Positions 1-5,974 of a DNA stretch of 12,614 bases are shown here, in pieces (position 1 is the first letter of the stretch; each line of letters begins with the position of its first letter). Below the pieces are notes generated by a model. That model was not told where the DNA came from. It saw nothing but the letters and a program-made list of their open reading frames with translations, and ran no database searches. The position numbers and the translations under genes were made by a program. This stretch comes from JAKJGV01 sp964617565 (lineage in GTDB: Bacteria > Verrucomicrobiota > Kiritimatiellia > CAIQIC01 > JAGNIJ01): NCBI GenBank assembly GCA_964617565.1, contig CAZTYH010000081.1:1-12614 (forward strand). The letters run 5' to 3'.

Positions 1-113
1 CGCTGGGCGAGCTGGTGTTGCAGAGCCTGGAAGATTACGGTGCGGCGGGCGAGCCGAAGTACATGTTGTATATTTACAGCCTCCTCGGCGATCCGGCGCT
101 GGAAATGAAATGA
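1..113 (+). CDS. C25 (gingipain-like) peptidase, C-terminal fragment
   Basis: Only the last 36 codons are in the window (reading frame starts at base 3, stop TGA 111-113). The tail reads LGELVLQSLEDYG, then MLYIYSLLGDPALEMK. The closing pattern 'Y-x-L-L-G-D-P-A-L' near the end of the catalytic region is typical of family C25 cysteine peptidases (gingipain-like, clan CD), which cut after Arg or Lys. The catalytic His and Cys would lie upstream and cannot be seen. The stop codon overlaps the ATG of the PqqD-like gene as ATGA, so the two are very likely co-translated. A role in processing the peptide made by the downstream cassette is an inference from position. The family call rests on one short motif and is moderate. 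Confidence 0.55.
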   Translation, partial: LGELVLQSLEDYGAAGEPKYMLYIYSLLGDPALEMK

Positions 114-394
114 ACCGCAACGTATACAGCAGAAAAAAGGATCTGGTGGCGCGGAAAATCGCGGGTGAAATGGTTGTGGTTCCCATTCGTGGCCGGCTTG
201 CAGACATGGAAAAAATTTATGCGCTGAACGAAGTCGCCGAGTTTGTGTGGGAACGATTGGATGGATCGCGCGGGTTGGAGCAGATAGCCGGGGACATGGC
301 CGAATGTTTTGATGTGGCTCCGGATGTGGCTCTTGCCGATGCGCAGGAAATGGTATGTGAAATGATAAGCGAAGGATTGCTGGAGCCCGCATGA
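110..394 (+). CDS. PqqD-like peptide recognition protein (RRE domain)
   Basis: This 94-residue protein matches the PqqD-like family in length and pattern: an N-terminal beta part (VARKIAGEMVVVPI), the signature 'IYALNEVAEFVWERLDG' at about residues 36-52, then helices ending in 'EMISEGLLEPA'. PqqD-like proteins are small RiPP recognition elements that bind the leader of a precursor peptide and deliver it to a partner radical SAM enzyme. Here the partner starts 4 bases downstream and the precursor follows that. The start ATG overlaps the stop of the upstream peptidase (ATGA), with GGAA just before it, which suggests translational coupling. No catalytic residues are expected. It is a stand-alone RRE rather than a fusion. 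Confidence is high for the family; the bound leader is inferred from context. Confidence 0.9.
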   Translation: MNRNVYSRKKDLVARKIAGEMVVVPIRGRLADMEKIYALNEVAEFVWERLDGSRGLEQIAGDMAECFDVAPDVALADAQEMVCEMISEGLLEPA

Positions 395-398
395 TTCA

Positions 399-1544
399 GT
401 GCGATGCCGGACTTGTGTTATGGATGCGGAGCGAGAATACCTTGAAGCTATGCGCCGCCGGATTGCGCGGAACCGGGTTCCCTACACGGGTACGATCGAG
501 TTGACCCATCGGTGTAACCTGCGGTGCATGCATTGCTATTGCGGAGACCAGGATGCCGTCCGCGAGTTTCGCGATGACGAGTTAAGCACAGACCAGTGGC
601 TTGGATTTCTCGATCGAATGGCCGGGGCAGGATGCCTGGATCTGCTGATCTCCGGCGGCGAGCCCATGTTGCGCGCCGATTTTCCGGAAATCTTTTCCCG
701 GGCCAAAGAGCTTGGAATGATCGTCACCGTATTCTGCAATGGAACGATGGTGGGCGAGCGCATTATTGAATTGTTCTCCGATCTGCCGCCTTTTCTCGTG
801 GAGATCAGTCTCTACGGCGCGACGGCGGCAACACACGATCGCATAACCCAATCGCCGGGCTCTTATGGTCGCATGCGCTCAGGGGTGGACCGCCTGCTCG
901 CCGCCGGGATTCGCGTGGGGTTGAAAACAGTTCTCATGACGCTCAATGCGGAAGAATACGCGCAGATGGAAAAGTTGGCTGATGAGCTTGGGGCCGGATG
1001 GCGTAGCGATGCAGCGCTCTTTCCGTGTCTCCCGAGCGAAGACAGCGGCGGACATGCGAATGCTTGTGGTTCGTGCAGCGGTGCGGGTTCCATACTCGAT
1101 TTCCGTGTGGACGCGGGCAGGGCGGCGGAGATCGAGTGCGGACGCGCGGAGCGGGCGGAAGCGCTTCGCAGGGCCTTGGTGAGGGGCGGGCATCCGCGGA
1201 CCAGGGCGCTTTACACTTGTGGCGCAGGTTTGACCGGTTTTCACATGGACCCTTACGGGAATCTTCAACCCTGCCTGATGGCAACCGGGTATCGCGAGAA
1301 TGCGGTTGAGTTGGGATTCGACGAAGCATGGCGGCGATTGGCCCATATACGGAAGGTTGAAGCACCGCAGGACTATGAGTGTAATCATTGTGATTTGCAG
1401 CCTGTCTGCAGCGGGTGTCCCGCATTGTTCGACCTGGAAAATGGGGATCCGGCGGCGAGGTCCGAATATATTTGTTCACTGGCGCGGCATCGCTTTGATA
1501 AGATACGAGAACAGGAGCCGATTGCAGGAGTGGTGAGTAAATGA
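399..1544 (+). CDS. Radical SAM/SPASM peptide maturase
   Basis: The 381-residue protein has the radical SAM cluster motif C39-NLR-C43-MH-C46, which binds the 4Fe-4S that cleaves S-adenosylmethionine, and a SAM-binding 'SGGEP' at 85-89. The C-terminal SPASM domain shows C274, a GNLQPC ending at C292, then C328-x2-C331-x5-C337-x2-C340 and a late Cys near 361, enough for auxiliary Fe-S clusters. SPASM enzymes install radical-derived links (thioether, C-C, ether) in RiPP precursors. The PqqD-like gene precedes it and the precursor ORF overlaps its stop (ATGA at 1541), so the substrate is probably that peptide. Three extra cysteines (C210, C223, C226) sit between the barrel and SPASM. The start is uncertain: GTG at 399 is used here, but the in-frame ATG at 420 gives 'MDAEREYLEAM', a more typical N-terminus. 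Neither has a well-placed Shine-Dalgarno. Confidence 0.92.
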   Translation: MRCRTCVMDAEREYLEAMRRRIARNRVPYTGTIELTHRCNLRCMHCYCGDQDAVREFRDDELSTDQWLGFLDRMAGAGCLDLLISGGEPMLRADFPEIFSRAKELGMIVTVFCNGTMVGERIIELFSDLPPFLVEISLYGATAATHDRITQSPGSYGRMRSGVDRLLAAGIRVGLKTVLMTLNAEEYAQMEKLADELGAGWRSDAALFPCLPSEDSGGHANACGSCSGAGSILDFRVDAGRAAEIECGRAERAEALRRALVRGGHPRTRALYTCGAGLTGFHMDPYGNLQPCLMATGYRENAVELGFDEAWRRLAHIRKVEAPQDYECNHCDLQPVCSGCPALFDLENGDPAARSEYICSLARHRFDKIREQEPIAGVVSK

Positions 1545-1720
1545 AGGAACAGCGAACGCAGCGGACGAAAAAACGCAAGTACGAGAAGCCTCGCGTGCGG
1601 GCCATTCGGCTTTCCGCCGACGAAGTATTGGCTACCGGTTGCAAGACCTCGCCGGTGAGCGTTGGATTCGGCAGCAACCTTTGCACGAGCGGATTCTGCA
1701 GCAGCACGCCGGGGTCTTGA
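1541..1720 (+). CDS. Putative RiPP precursor peptide, 59 residues, three Cys
   Basis: This small ORF starts with ATG overlapping the maturase stop (ATGA) and has AGGAG at 1526-1530, ten bases upstream. The product begins with a very basic stretch (MKEQRTQRTKKRKYEKP), followed by a leader-like amphipathic segment (VRAIRLSADEVLATG, about 19-33). It ends in a short region rich in Cys, Gly, Ser and Thr: C34-K35, C48, C53 and a final 'STPGS'. A charged leader plus a small Cys/Gly/Ser core between a PqqD-like/radical SAM pair and an HPr-kinase-like gene is what a RiPP precursor should look like. Cys thiols or nearby alpha carbons are plausible crosslink sites, but the modification cannot be read from sequence. 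I recall similar 'YEKP...CK...C...C...GS' short peptides near such cassettes, but I have not verified this. It is easily missed because of its length. Confidence 0.8.
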   Translation: MKEQRTQRTKKRKYEKPRVRAIRLSADEVLATGCKTSPVSVGFGSNLCTSGFCSSTPGS

Positions 1721-1751
1721 AGCTGAAGGATGAAATCGGGAGAAATCCTTC

Positions 1752-2669
1752 ATGTCCGACAGGTTCTGTCTTGAAATCGCCGGGGTTCATTTCACCGTTC
1801 AATGTCGCCAGGCTTCTGTACTCCCGGATCCGTGGGAATGCTATCGAACTTTCCGGACCCAAGCCGGTCCATCGCCTGGAATGATTCCTGCAACCCTCGA
1901 AATCGAGGTGGGAAACGTGCCCGACGTTTCACATGCCACCAAGGTGTTTGAAGGTGAATCCTGGGCGCTTTATTCCGAGGGCGATTCGGTCTTCATCGCG
2001 CTTGCGCCGCGGCCCGGTGGCCTTCCGCCTGCATGGATTGCGCGCATGTCTCCGGATTTCACGACGGGGACCGTTTACTGCGACGAGATCCTTGTGCGCG
2101 ACAACGATGGAGTGAGCGGAATCGTCAATCCGATTCTGCATCGGTTGGACCAGTTGCTGGTGATGTATCTGCTGGCTTCGCGCGAGGGGCTGATTGTTCA
2201 CTCGGCGGGCGCGGTGTTGAACGCAAAAGGCCTGGTTTTTGCGGGCCGTTCCGGCGCGGGCAAGAGTACGATTTCCCGCTTATTGCGCGACCATGCGAAT
2301 CCGGCGCGGACAAAGTTGTTGAGCGATGATCGAACCGTTATCCGTCGCATCGGCCACGATTATCTTGTTTACGGCACGCCGTGGGCTGGTGACGCACAGA
2401 TCGGTTTGAATGACTGCGCGCCGCTGAAGGAGCTCTATTTCCTTCAGCACGCGCTGGAGGACCGGCTGGAACCGCTCTCGCCCCGGGAGGCCGCGCAGGC
2501 CTTGTTTCCGGTGGCTTCGATCCCGTGGTACGACCGGCAACTTGTTGAGCAGGCGACGGAATTCTGCGAGCAGATAGTGACGCATATTCCCGTATTCAAT
2601 CTTCATTTCAAGCCCGACGCGGACGTGGTGTCGCTCTTGGAGGGGGTGCCGCGGTGTGGTGCAGGTTAA
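1752..2669 (+). CDS. HPr-kinase-like protein of a RiPP cassette
   Basis: The 305-residue protein has an N-terminal half of unclear fold and a C-terminal P-loop domain like HPr kinase/phosphorylase. The Walker A loop 'GRSGAGKS' is at 165-172, preceded by 'VHSAGAVLNAKGLVFA'. It is followed by 'LSDDR' (S191-D192-D193), the position of the acidic HprK segment, and by 'GTPWAGD' from residue 208. Such HprK-like proteins recur in peptide clusters. One, PadeK of the paeninodin lasso cluster, phosphorylates the C-terminal Ser of the precursor. Here the precursor also ends in Ser, so phosphorylation of it is plausible but not proven. The protein is unlikely to be a true HPr kinase, because no phosphotransferase gene is nearby. 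The start has GGGAG at 1738-1742, nine bases upstream, and the gene begins 31 bases after the precursor. Confidence 0.82.
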   Translation: MSDRFCLEIAGVHFTVQCRQASVLPDPWECYRTFRTQAGPSPGMIPATLEIEVGNVPDVSHATKVFEGESWALYSEGDSVFIALAPRPGGLPPAWIARMSPDFTTGTVYCDEILVRDNDGVSGIVNPILHRLDQLLVMYLLASREGLIVHSAGAVLNAKGLVFAGRSGAGKSTISRLLRDHANPARTKLLSDDRTVIRRIGHDYLVYGTPWAGDAQIGLNDCAPLKELYFLQHALEDRLEPLSPREAAQALFPVASIPWYDRQLVEQATEFCEQIVTHIPVFNLHFKPDADVVSLLEGVPRCGAG

Positions 2670-2682
2670 CGTGCCGTTGCCA

Positions 2683-2910
2683 AAATCCGAAATACGAATG
2701 TCGAAATACGAAACAAATTCGAAAAGCGAAAAAGAAGAAAATATGCGGAAAACAGCATGTTTCTGATTTTATATTTCGAAATTCGACATTGTTTCNNNNN
2801 NNNNNNNNNNNNNNNNNNNNNNNNNNNNNNNNNNNNNNNNNNNNNNNNNNNNNNNNNNNNNNNNNNNNNNNNNNNNNNNNNNNNNNNNNNNNNNNTCGTA
2901 TTTCGGATTT
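2683..2910. repeat. AT-rich inverted repeat interrupted by assembly gap
   Basis: Variations of 'GAAATACGAA' are repeated on the left side of this noncoding stretch and its complement appears on the right. The outer arms are an exact 15-base inverted pair: AAATCCGAAATACGA (2683-2697) and TCGTATTTCGGATTT (2896-2910). Inside, AATGTCGAAATACGAAA (from 2697) pairs imperfectly with a segment around 2773-2792. Composition differs sharply from the GC-rich genes around it. The 100 N lie between the outer arms, so part of the element is unknown. It looks like a dispersed palindromic (MITE-like) repeat that broke the assembly. No ORF or transposase is seen. Confidence 0.7.
2796..2895. other. Assembly gap (100 N)
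   Basis: There are exactly 100 N, the conventional scaffold filler for a gap of unknown size. It falls between the HPr-kinase-like gene and the S26 peptidase gene, inside an inverted repeat. The true distance between these two genes, and whether another small gene lies between them, is therefore unknown. Confidence 0.95.
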
Positions 2911-2952
2911 GAAGATTCGGATTTAGGGCAATACACCGATAACGTACCGTTC

Positions 2953-3396
2953 ATGAATGCAGTCATCGAATCGTCAGGCCAAGATAAAGCATTAGAGCTG
3001 ACCGGTCCTGCTGCCGGCGAAGTCATTGAAGCGGCCTTGCAGGCCGGAGCTGACGCCCGGTTCAAAGTGACGGGTTCGAGCATGATTCCGACGATTTATC
3101 CGGGCGAGGTCGTGACGATACGTCCTGTTGATCCCGCTGATGTGCGACAGGGCGACATTGTCTTCTACCGCCGCGAAAATGAATCCGGGCATATCCTGCA
3201 TCGCGTGCTGTGGAAGCGTCGCTCGAGTAGCGGATGGGTGTTTCGCACCAAGGGCGATGGAGTTCGGAGCTTGGATCCGCCCGTTACGGGTGCTGGCATC
3301 ATGGGGCGAACGTTAGGCGGCGCAAGCCGTCTCCGTGCATGGCGGGAGGTCGTTTGTGTGTGCGGTTATGCTTTTCGGAACAGAATGATTCACTGA
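2953..3396 (+). CDS. Small soluble S26B-like (S24/S26 family) peptidase
   Basis: This 147-residue protein carries the Ser motif 'GSSMIPTIYPGE' (S43-M44), then 'RQGDIVFYR', 'HILHRVLWK' with H83, and 'TKGD' (99-102) with D108 after it. In the ER/archaeal/SipW-type signal peptidases (S26B) the general base is a His in an 'HRV' context and the Asp follows 'TKGD', so a Ser43/His83/Asp site is the best reading, rather than the Ser/Lys pair of standard LepB. No membrane segment is visible; the region before S43 is an acidic/Ala-rich helix (AAGEVIEAALQAGAD). It may therefore work in the cytoplasm, for instance on a peptide leader. It is the last gene of the cassette before a GC hairpin. The start has no clear Shine-Dalgarno, and the gap upstream hides its link to the operon. 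A role in precursor maturation is inferred from position. Confidence 0.8.
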   Translation: MNAVIESSGQDKALELTGPAAGEVIEAALQAGADARFKVTGSSMIPTIYPGEVVTIRPVDPADVRQGDIVFYRRENESGHILHRVLWKRRSSSGWVFRTKGDGVRSLDPPVTGAGIMGRTLGGASRLRAWREVVCVCGYAFRNRMIH

Positions 3397-3409
3397 AGTT
3401 TATCGAGCA

Positions 3410-3427
3410 CGGCGGGGGAGCCCGCCG
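3410..3427 (+). terminator. GC hairpin after the peptide cassette
   Basis: CGGCGGG (3410-3416) and CCCGCCG (3421-3427) form a perfect 7-bp stem with a GGAG loop, 13 bases after the S26 peptidase stop and before the convergent gene at 3451. There is no T-run on either side, so it is a weak intrinsic terminator at best. It could instead be a copy of a dispersed GC-rich palindrome. Confidence 0.4.
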
Positions 3428-3450
3428 CCCTCCAATACGACAGAACCGGG

Positions 3451-3675
3451 CTACTTCTTGTTTGCCGCAGATTGATCCACGATCTTCTGCTGTTTTTCCA
3501 GCTCTTTGAGCAGTTTCTTCCGCTGCTCGTCGTAGTTCATGAGAAGGTAGGTTTCGTCGCGCTGTTCGGCGGGCTCGTTCCTGGCGCGCGCTTCGAGAGC
3601 GTCGAGTTCTTCGAGTTCCTTCTTGATTCTTTTGATGTGGGATTCGGCCATAACTTTTCGAATCGGCAGCTTCAT
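3451..3675 (-). CDS. Small charged coiled-coil protein, unknown function
   Basis: The protein is 74 residues, starts at 3675, and has a strong Shine-Dalgarno (GGGAGG, seven bases before ATG). A longer same-frame ORF extends upstream, but that part is only the shadow of glutamine synthetase. The product begins MKLPIRKVMAES, then is dominated by Lys, Glu, Arg and Leu ('HIKRIKKELEELDALEARAR', 'DEQRKKLLKELEKQQK'), with heptad-like spacing in two blocks (about 13-32 and 49-66) separated by 'NEPAEQRDETYLLMNY'. This suggests a helical hairpin or coiled coil. There is no signal peptide, membrane segment or Cys. I do not recognise a family. It lies downstream of the glutamine synthetase on the same strand but behind a strong terminator, so it probably has its own promoter. 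Confidence 0.72.
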   Translation of the reverse strand: MKLPIRKVMAESHIKRIKKELEELDALEARARNEPAEQRDETYLLMNYDEQRKKLLKELEKQQKIVDQSAANKK

Positions 3676-3700
3676 TGCGAAACCTCCCATGTGACGGGAA

Positions 3701-3729
3701 AGCCTACTTTGCTGCGTGGCGAAAGGCAA
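3701..3729 (-). promoter_or_regulatory. Possible promoter of the small coiled-coil gene
   Basis: On the minus strand TTGCCT (3724-3729) and TAGGCT (3701-3706) are 17 bases apart, upstream of the Shine-Dalgarno of the 74-residue gene and downstream of the glutamine synthetase terminator. The -35 matches the consensus at four of six positions and the -10 at only three. Position and spacing are right, the sequence is weak. Confidence 0.25.
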
Positions 3730-3746
3730 GCGGGGAAGGGAAACGA

Positions 3747-3776
3747 AAAGGCCCGCGGGATGAGCCGCGGGCCTTT
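3747..3776 (-). terminator. Intrinsic terminator of glutamine synthetase gene
   Basis: AAAGGCCCGCGG (3747-3758) and CCGCGGGCCTTT (3765-3776) form a perfect 12-bp stem with a six-base loop. Read on the minus strand, it begins 24 bases after the stop of the glutamine synthetase gene and is followed by TTTTCGTTTC. This is a convincing Rho-independent terminator separating that gene from the small gene below it. Confidence 0.88.
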
Positions 3777-3799
3777 CGACGGTGCTTCTGGGTATTATT

Positions 3800-5974
3800 T
3801 TACTTGATGAAGAGCATCTCCTGATACGTCGGAAGCGGCCAAAGATCATCGGACACGATGCCTTCGAGCTTGTCCGATATCTGGCGCACTTCGTTCGTGG
3901 CGGGAATAACCTTGTCTCGCATGTGTTTCGCGTGCGTGAGCAACCCGTCACTCGACTCATGGTTGATGGCGTTTTCGAGCTTCGCCATGGCGCCCTGTAG
4001 TTGGGAGACGAGTGCATTGAGTTCGTCGAGCACCGTGGTGCAATGATCCTTGCCGAGCGACTTCAGGTTCAGGGATGTCTGCGAGAGCTGGCCCTGGTAG
4101 AGGATCGCGGCCGGGAAGATCAAGGTCTTCGCGATACGGAGCGCGAGCCGGCTTTCGATGTTGACCTCCTTGACGTATTTCTCAAGGTAGATCTCGTTGC
4201 GGCTCGTGAATTCGCGCTTCGTGAGCACGTTGTACTTCTCGAACAGCTCCGCGTTTTCATCGGTGTCTATGCCGTGAATGGCATCCACGGTATTGCGGAA
4301 GTTCGGGAGTCCGCGCTTCTCGGCTTCCTTATGCCAGGCTTCGCTGTAGTTGTCGCCGTTGAAGATGATGGCGCCGTGTTCGTTGATGATCTGGCACAAC
4401 ACCTCCTGCACTGCAGCGTTGAGCTTGGAAGTGTCCCCCTTGGTCTTGGCTTCCAGTTCCGTGGCGATAAAGTCCAGCGACTCGGAGACGATCGTGTTCA
4501 GGATCACCAGCGGACCCGCGACGGACTGGCTGGAGCCGACTGCACGGAACTCGAACTTGTTGCCGGTGAAAGCGAACGGGCTCGTGCGGTTGCGGTCGCC
4601 GGCGTCTTTGGGCAGTGGCGGAAGCGTATCCACGCCGACCGTGAGCACGCCCGCTTCCTTGGATTTGTTCGCGCCGCCCTTGGCGATCTGCTCGAACACA
4701 TCGGTAAGCTGGTCGCCGAGGAACATCGAAATGATGGCCGGCGGGGCTTCGTTGGCGCCGAGGCGGTGGTCGTTGCCCGCGTGGGCGACAGAGCCGCGAA
4801 GCAGGTCGCCGTGCTTGTGTACCGCGCGGATGACGGCGGCGCAGAACACGAGGAATTGTGCATTGCTGTGCGGTGTTTCGCCGGGCGACAAGAGATTGGC
4901 ATCCTTGGTGCCGAGCGACCAGTTCAAATGCTTGCCGGAGCCATTGATTCCCGCGAACGGCTTCTCGTGCAGGAGGCAGGACATTCCGTATTTCTGCGCG
5001 ACGCGCATGAGCGTGACCATCGTCATGTACTGGTGGTCGGTCGCCAGGTTCGCGTTTTCGAACACCGGCGCGATTTCGTATTGTGCCGGAGCCACTTCGT
5101 TGTGGCGGGTCTTGACCGGTACGCCGAGCTTGTAGAGCTCACGTTCCGTTTCGAGCATGCACGCGAGCACGCGCTCCGGGATGGCGCCGAAGTACTGATC
5201 TTCCATTTCCTGACCCTTCGGCGGTTTCGCGCCGAAGAGGGTGCGGCCGGCATTGATCAGGTCCGGGCGCGCGAAAAAGAAATTGCGATCAATCAGGAAG
5301 TACTCCTGCTCGCAGCCGGCCGTGGACCACACCAACTCCGGGTGTTTTTGTCCGAACAATGCCAGGACACGTTGCGCCTGCACGTTCAGTGCCTGCATCG
5401 AGCGGAGCAGGGGAGTTTTCTTGTCCAACGCCTCGCCCGTCCATGAACAGAAGGCGGTCGGTATGCAGAGGGTCGTTCCGTTCGGATTCTCCATGATGTA
5501 GGCCGGGCTGGTGACATCCCACGCGGTGTAGCCGCGCGCTTCGAACGTGGCGCGAATGCCGCCCGACGGAAAACTGGACGCGTCCGGTTCGCCCTGGATG
5601 AGCTGCTTGCCGGAGAAGGCGGCGATCACTCCGCCCTTGCCGTCGGGATCGAGAAAGCTGTCATGTTTTTCCGCGGTCAGGCCGGTCAACGGATAAAAGA
5701 CGTGCGCGTAATGCGTCGCGCCTTTCTCGATGGCCCAGTCGCGCATCGCGGCCGCGACGATATCCGCGGAAGTGACGTCCAGGGGAGTACCGTGATCAAT
5801 CGTCTTGCGAATGGCCTTGTATACCTTTTCGGGCAGGCGCTGCTTCATCACGGCGTCGCTGAATACGTTCGACGCAAAAAGATCCTTCGCCAGCGTCTTC
5901 GAGAAATCGAGCGGCTTTTCGATCGGCTTGTAATTCGTTACAGCCATAATGGCGTCATGTCGTGCAATAGTCAT
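3800..5974 (-). CDS. glnN: Glutamine synthetase type III
   Basis: The 724-residue protein makes glutamine from glutamate, ammonia and ATP, the entry step of nitrogen assimilation, in the cytoplasm. Its length matches GSIII (about 700-730 residues) rather than GSI (about 470) or GSII. Family and catalytic segments are visible in order: an N-terminal GSIII domain with 'FPSGGIRATFEARGYTAWD' (135-153), 'CEQEYF' (221-226) with metal-binding Glu residues, 'HNEVAPAQYEIAP' (291-303), 'NGSGKHLNWS' (344-353) and 'RNRTSPFAFTGNKFEFR' (461-477) for substrate and nucleotide contacts. All appear intact. The start at 5974 is preceded by AGGAG six bases away; the next Met (codon 10) has no such site. A sigma-54-like promoter lies about 100 bases upstream and a strong terminator follows. 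It stands as a single-gene unit. GSIII is known from Bacteroidota, cyanobacteria, PVC bacteria and others. Confidence 0.97.
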   Translation of the reverse strand: MTIARHDAIMAVTNYKPIEKPLDFSKTLAKDLFASNVFSDAVMKQRLPEKVYKAIRKTIDHGTPLDVTSADIVAAAMRDWAIEKGATHYAHVFYPLTGLTAEKHDSFLDPDGKGGVIAAFSGKQLIQGEPDASSFPSGGIRATFEARGYTAWDVTSPAYIMENPNGTTLCIPTAFCSWTGEALDKKTPLLRSMQALNVQAQRVLALFGQKHPELVWSTAGCEQEYFLIDRNFFFARPDLINAGRTLFGAKPPKGQEMEDQYFGAIPERVLACMLETERELYKLGVPVKTRHNEVAPAQYEIAPVFENANLATDHQYMTMVTLMRVAQKYGMSCLLHEKPFAGINGSGKHLNWSLGTKDANLLSPGETPHSNAQFLVFCAAVIRAVHKHGDLLRGSVAHAGNDHRLGANEAPPAIISMFLGDQLTDVFEQIAKGGANKSKEAGVLTVGVDTLPPLPKDAGDRNRTSPFAFTGNKFEFRAVGSSQSVAGPLVILNTIVSESLDFIATELEAKTKGDTSKLNAAVQEVLCQIINEHGAIIFNGDNYSEAWHKEAEKRGLPNFRNTVDAIHGIDTDENAELFEKYNVLTKREFTSRNEIYLEKYVKEVNIESRLALRIAKTLIFPAAILYQGQLSQTSLNLKSLGKDHCTTVLDELNALVSQLQGAMAKLENAINHESSDGLLTHAKHMRDKVIPATNEVRQISDKLEGIVSDDLWPLPTYQEMLFIK

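Noticed and set aside
2683..2910. CRISPR array or insertion sequence
   Set aside because: The repeated motif is inverted and irregular, without equal spacers, and there is no transposase or cas gene in the window.
4001..5446. 481-codon plus-strand ORF
   Set aside because: It lies entirely antisense to the intact glutamine synthetase III and has no recognisable domain; it is a shadow of GC-rich coding DNA.
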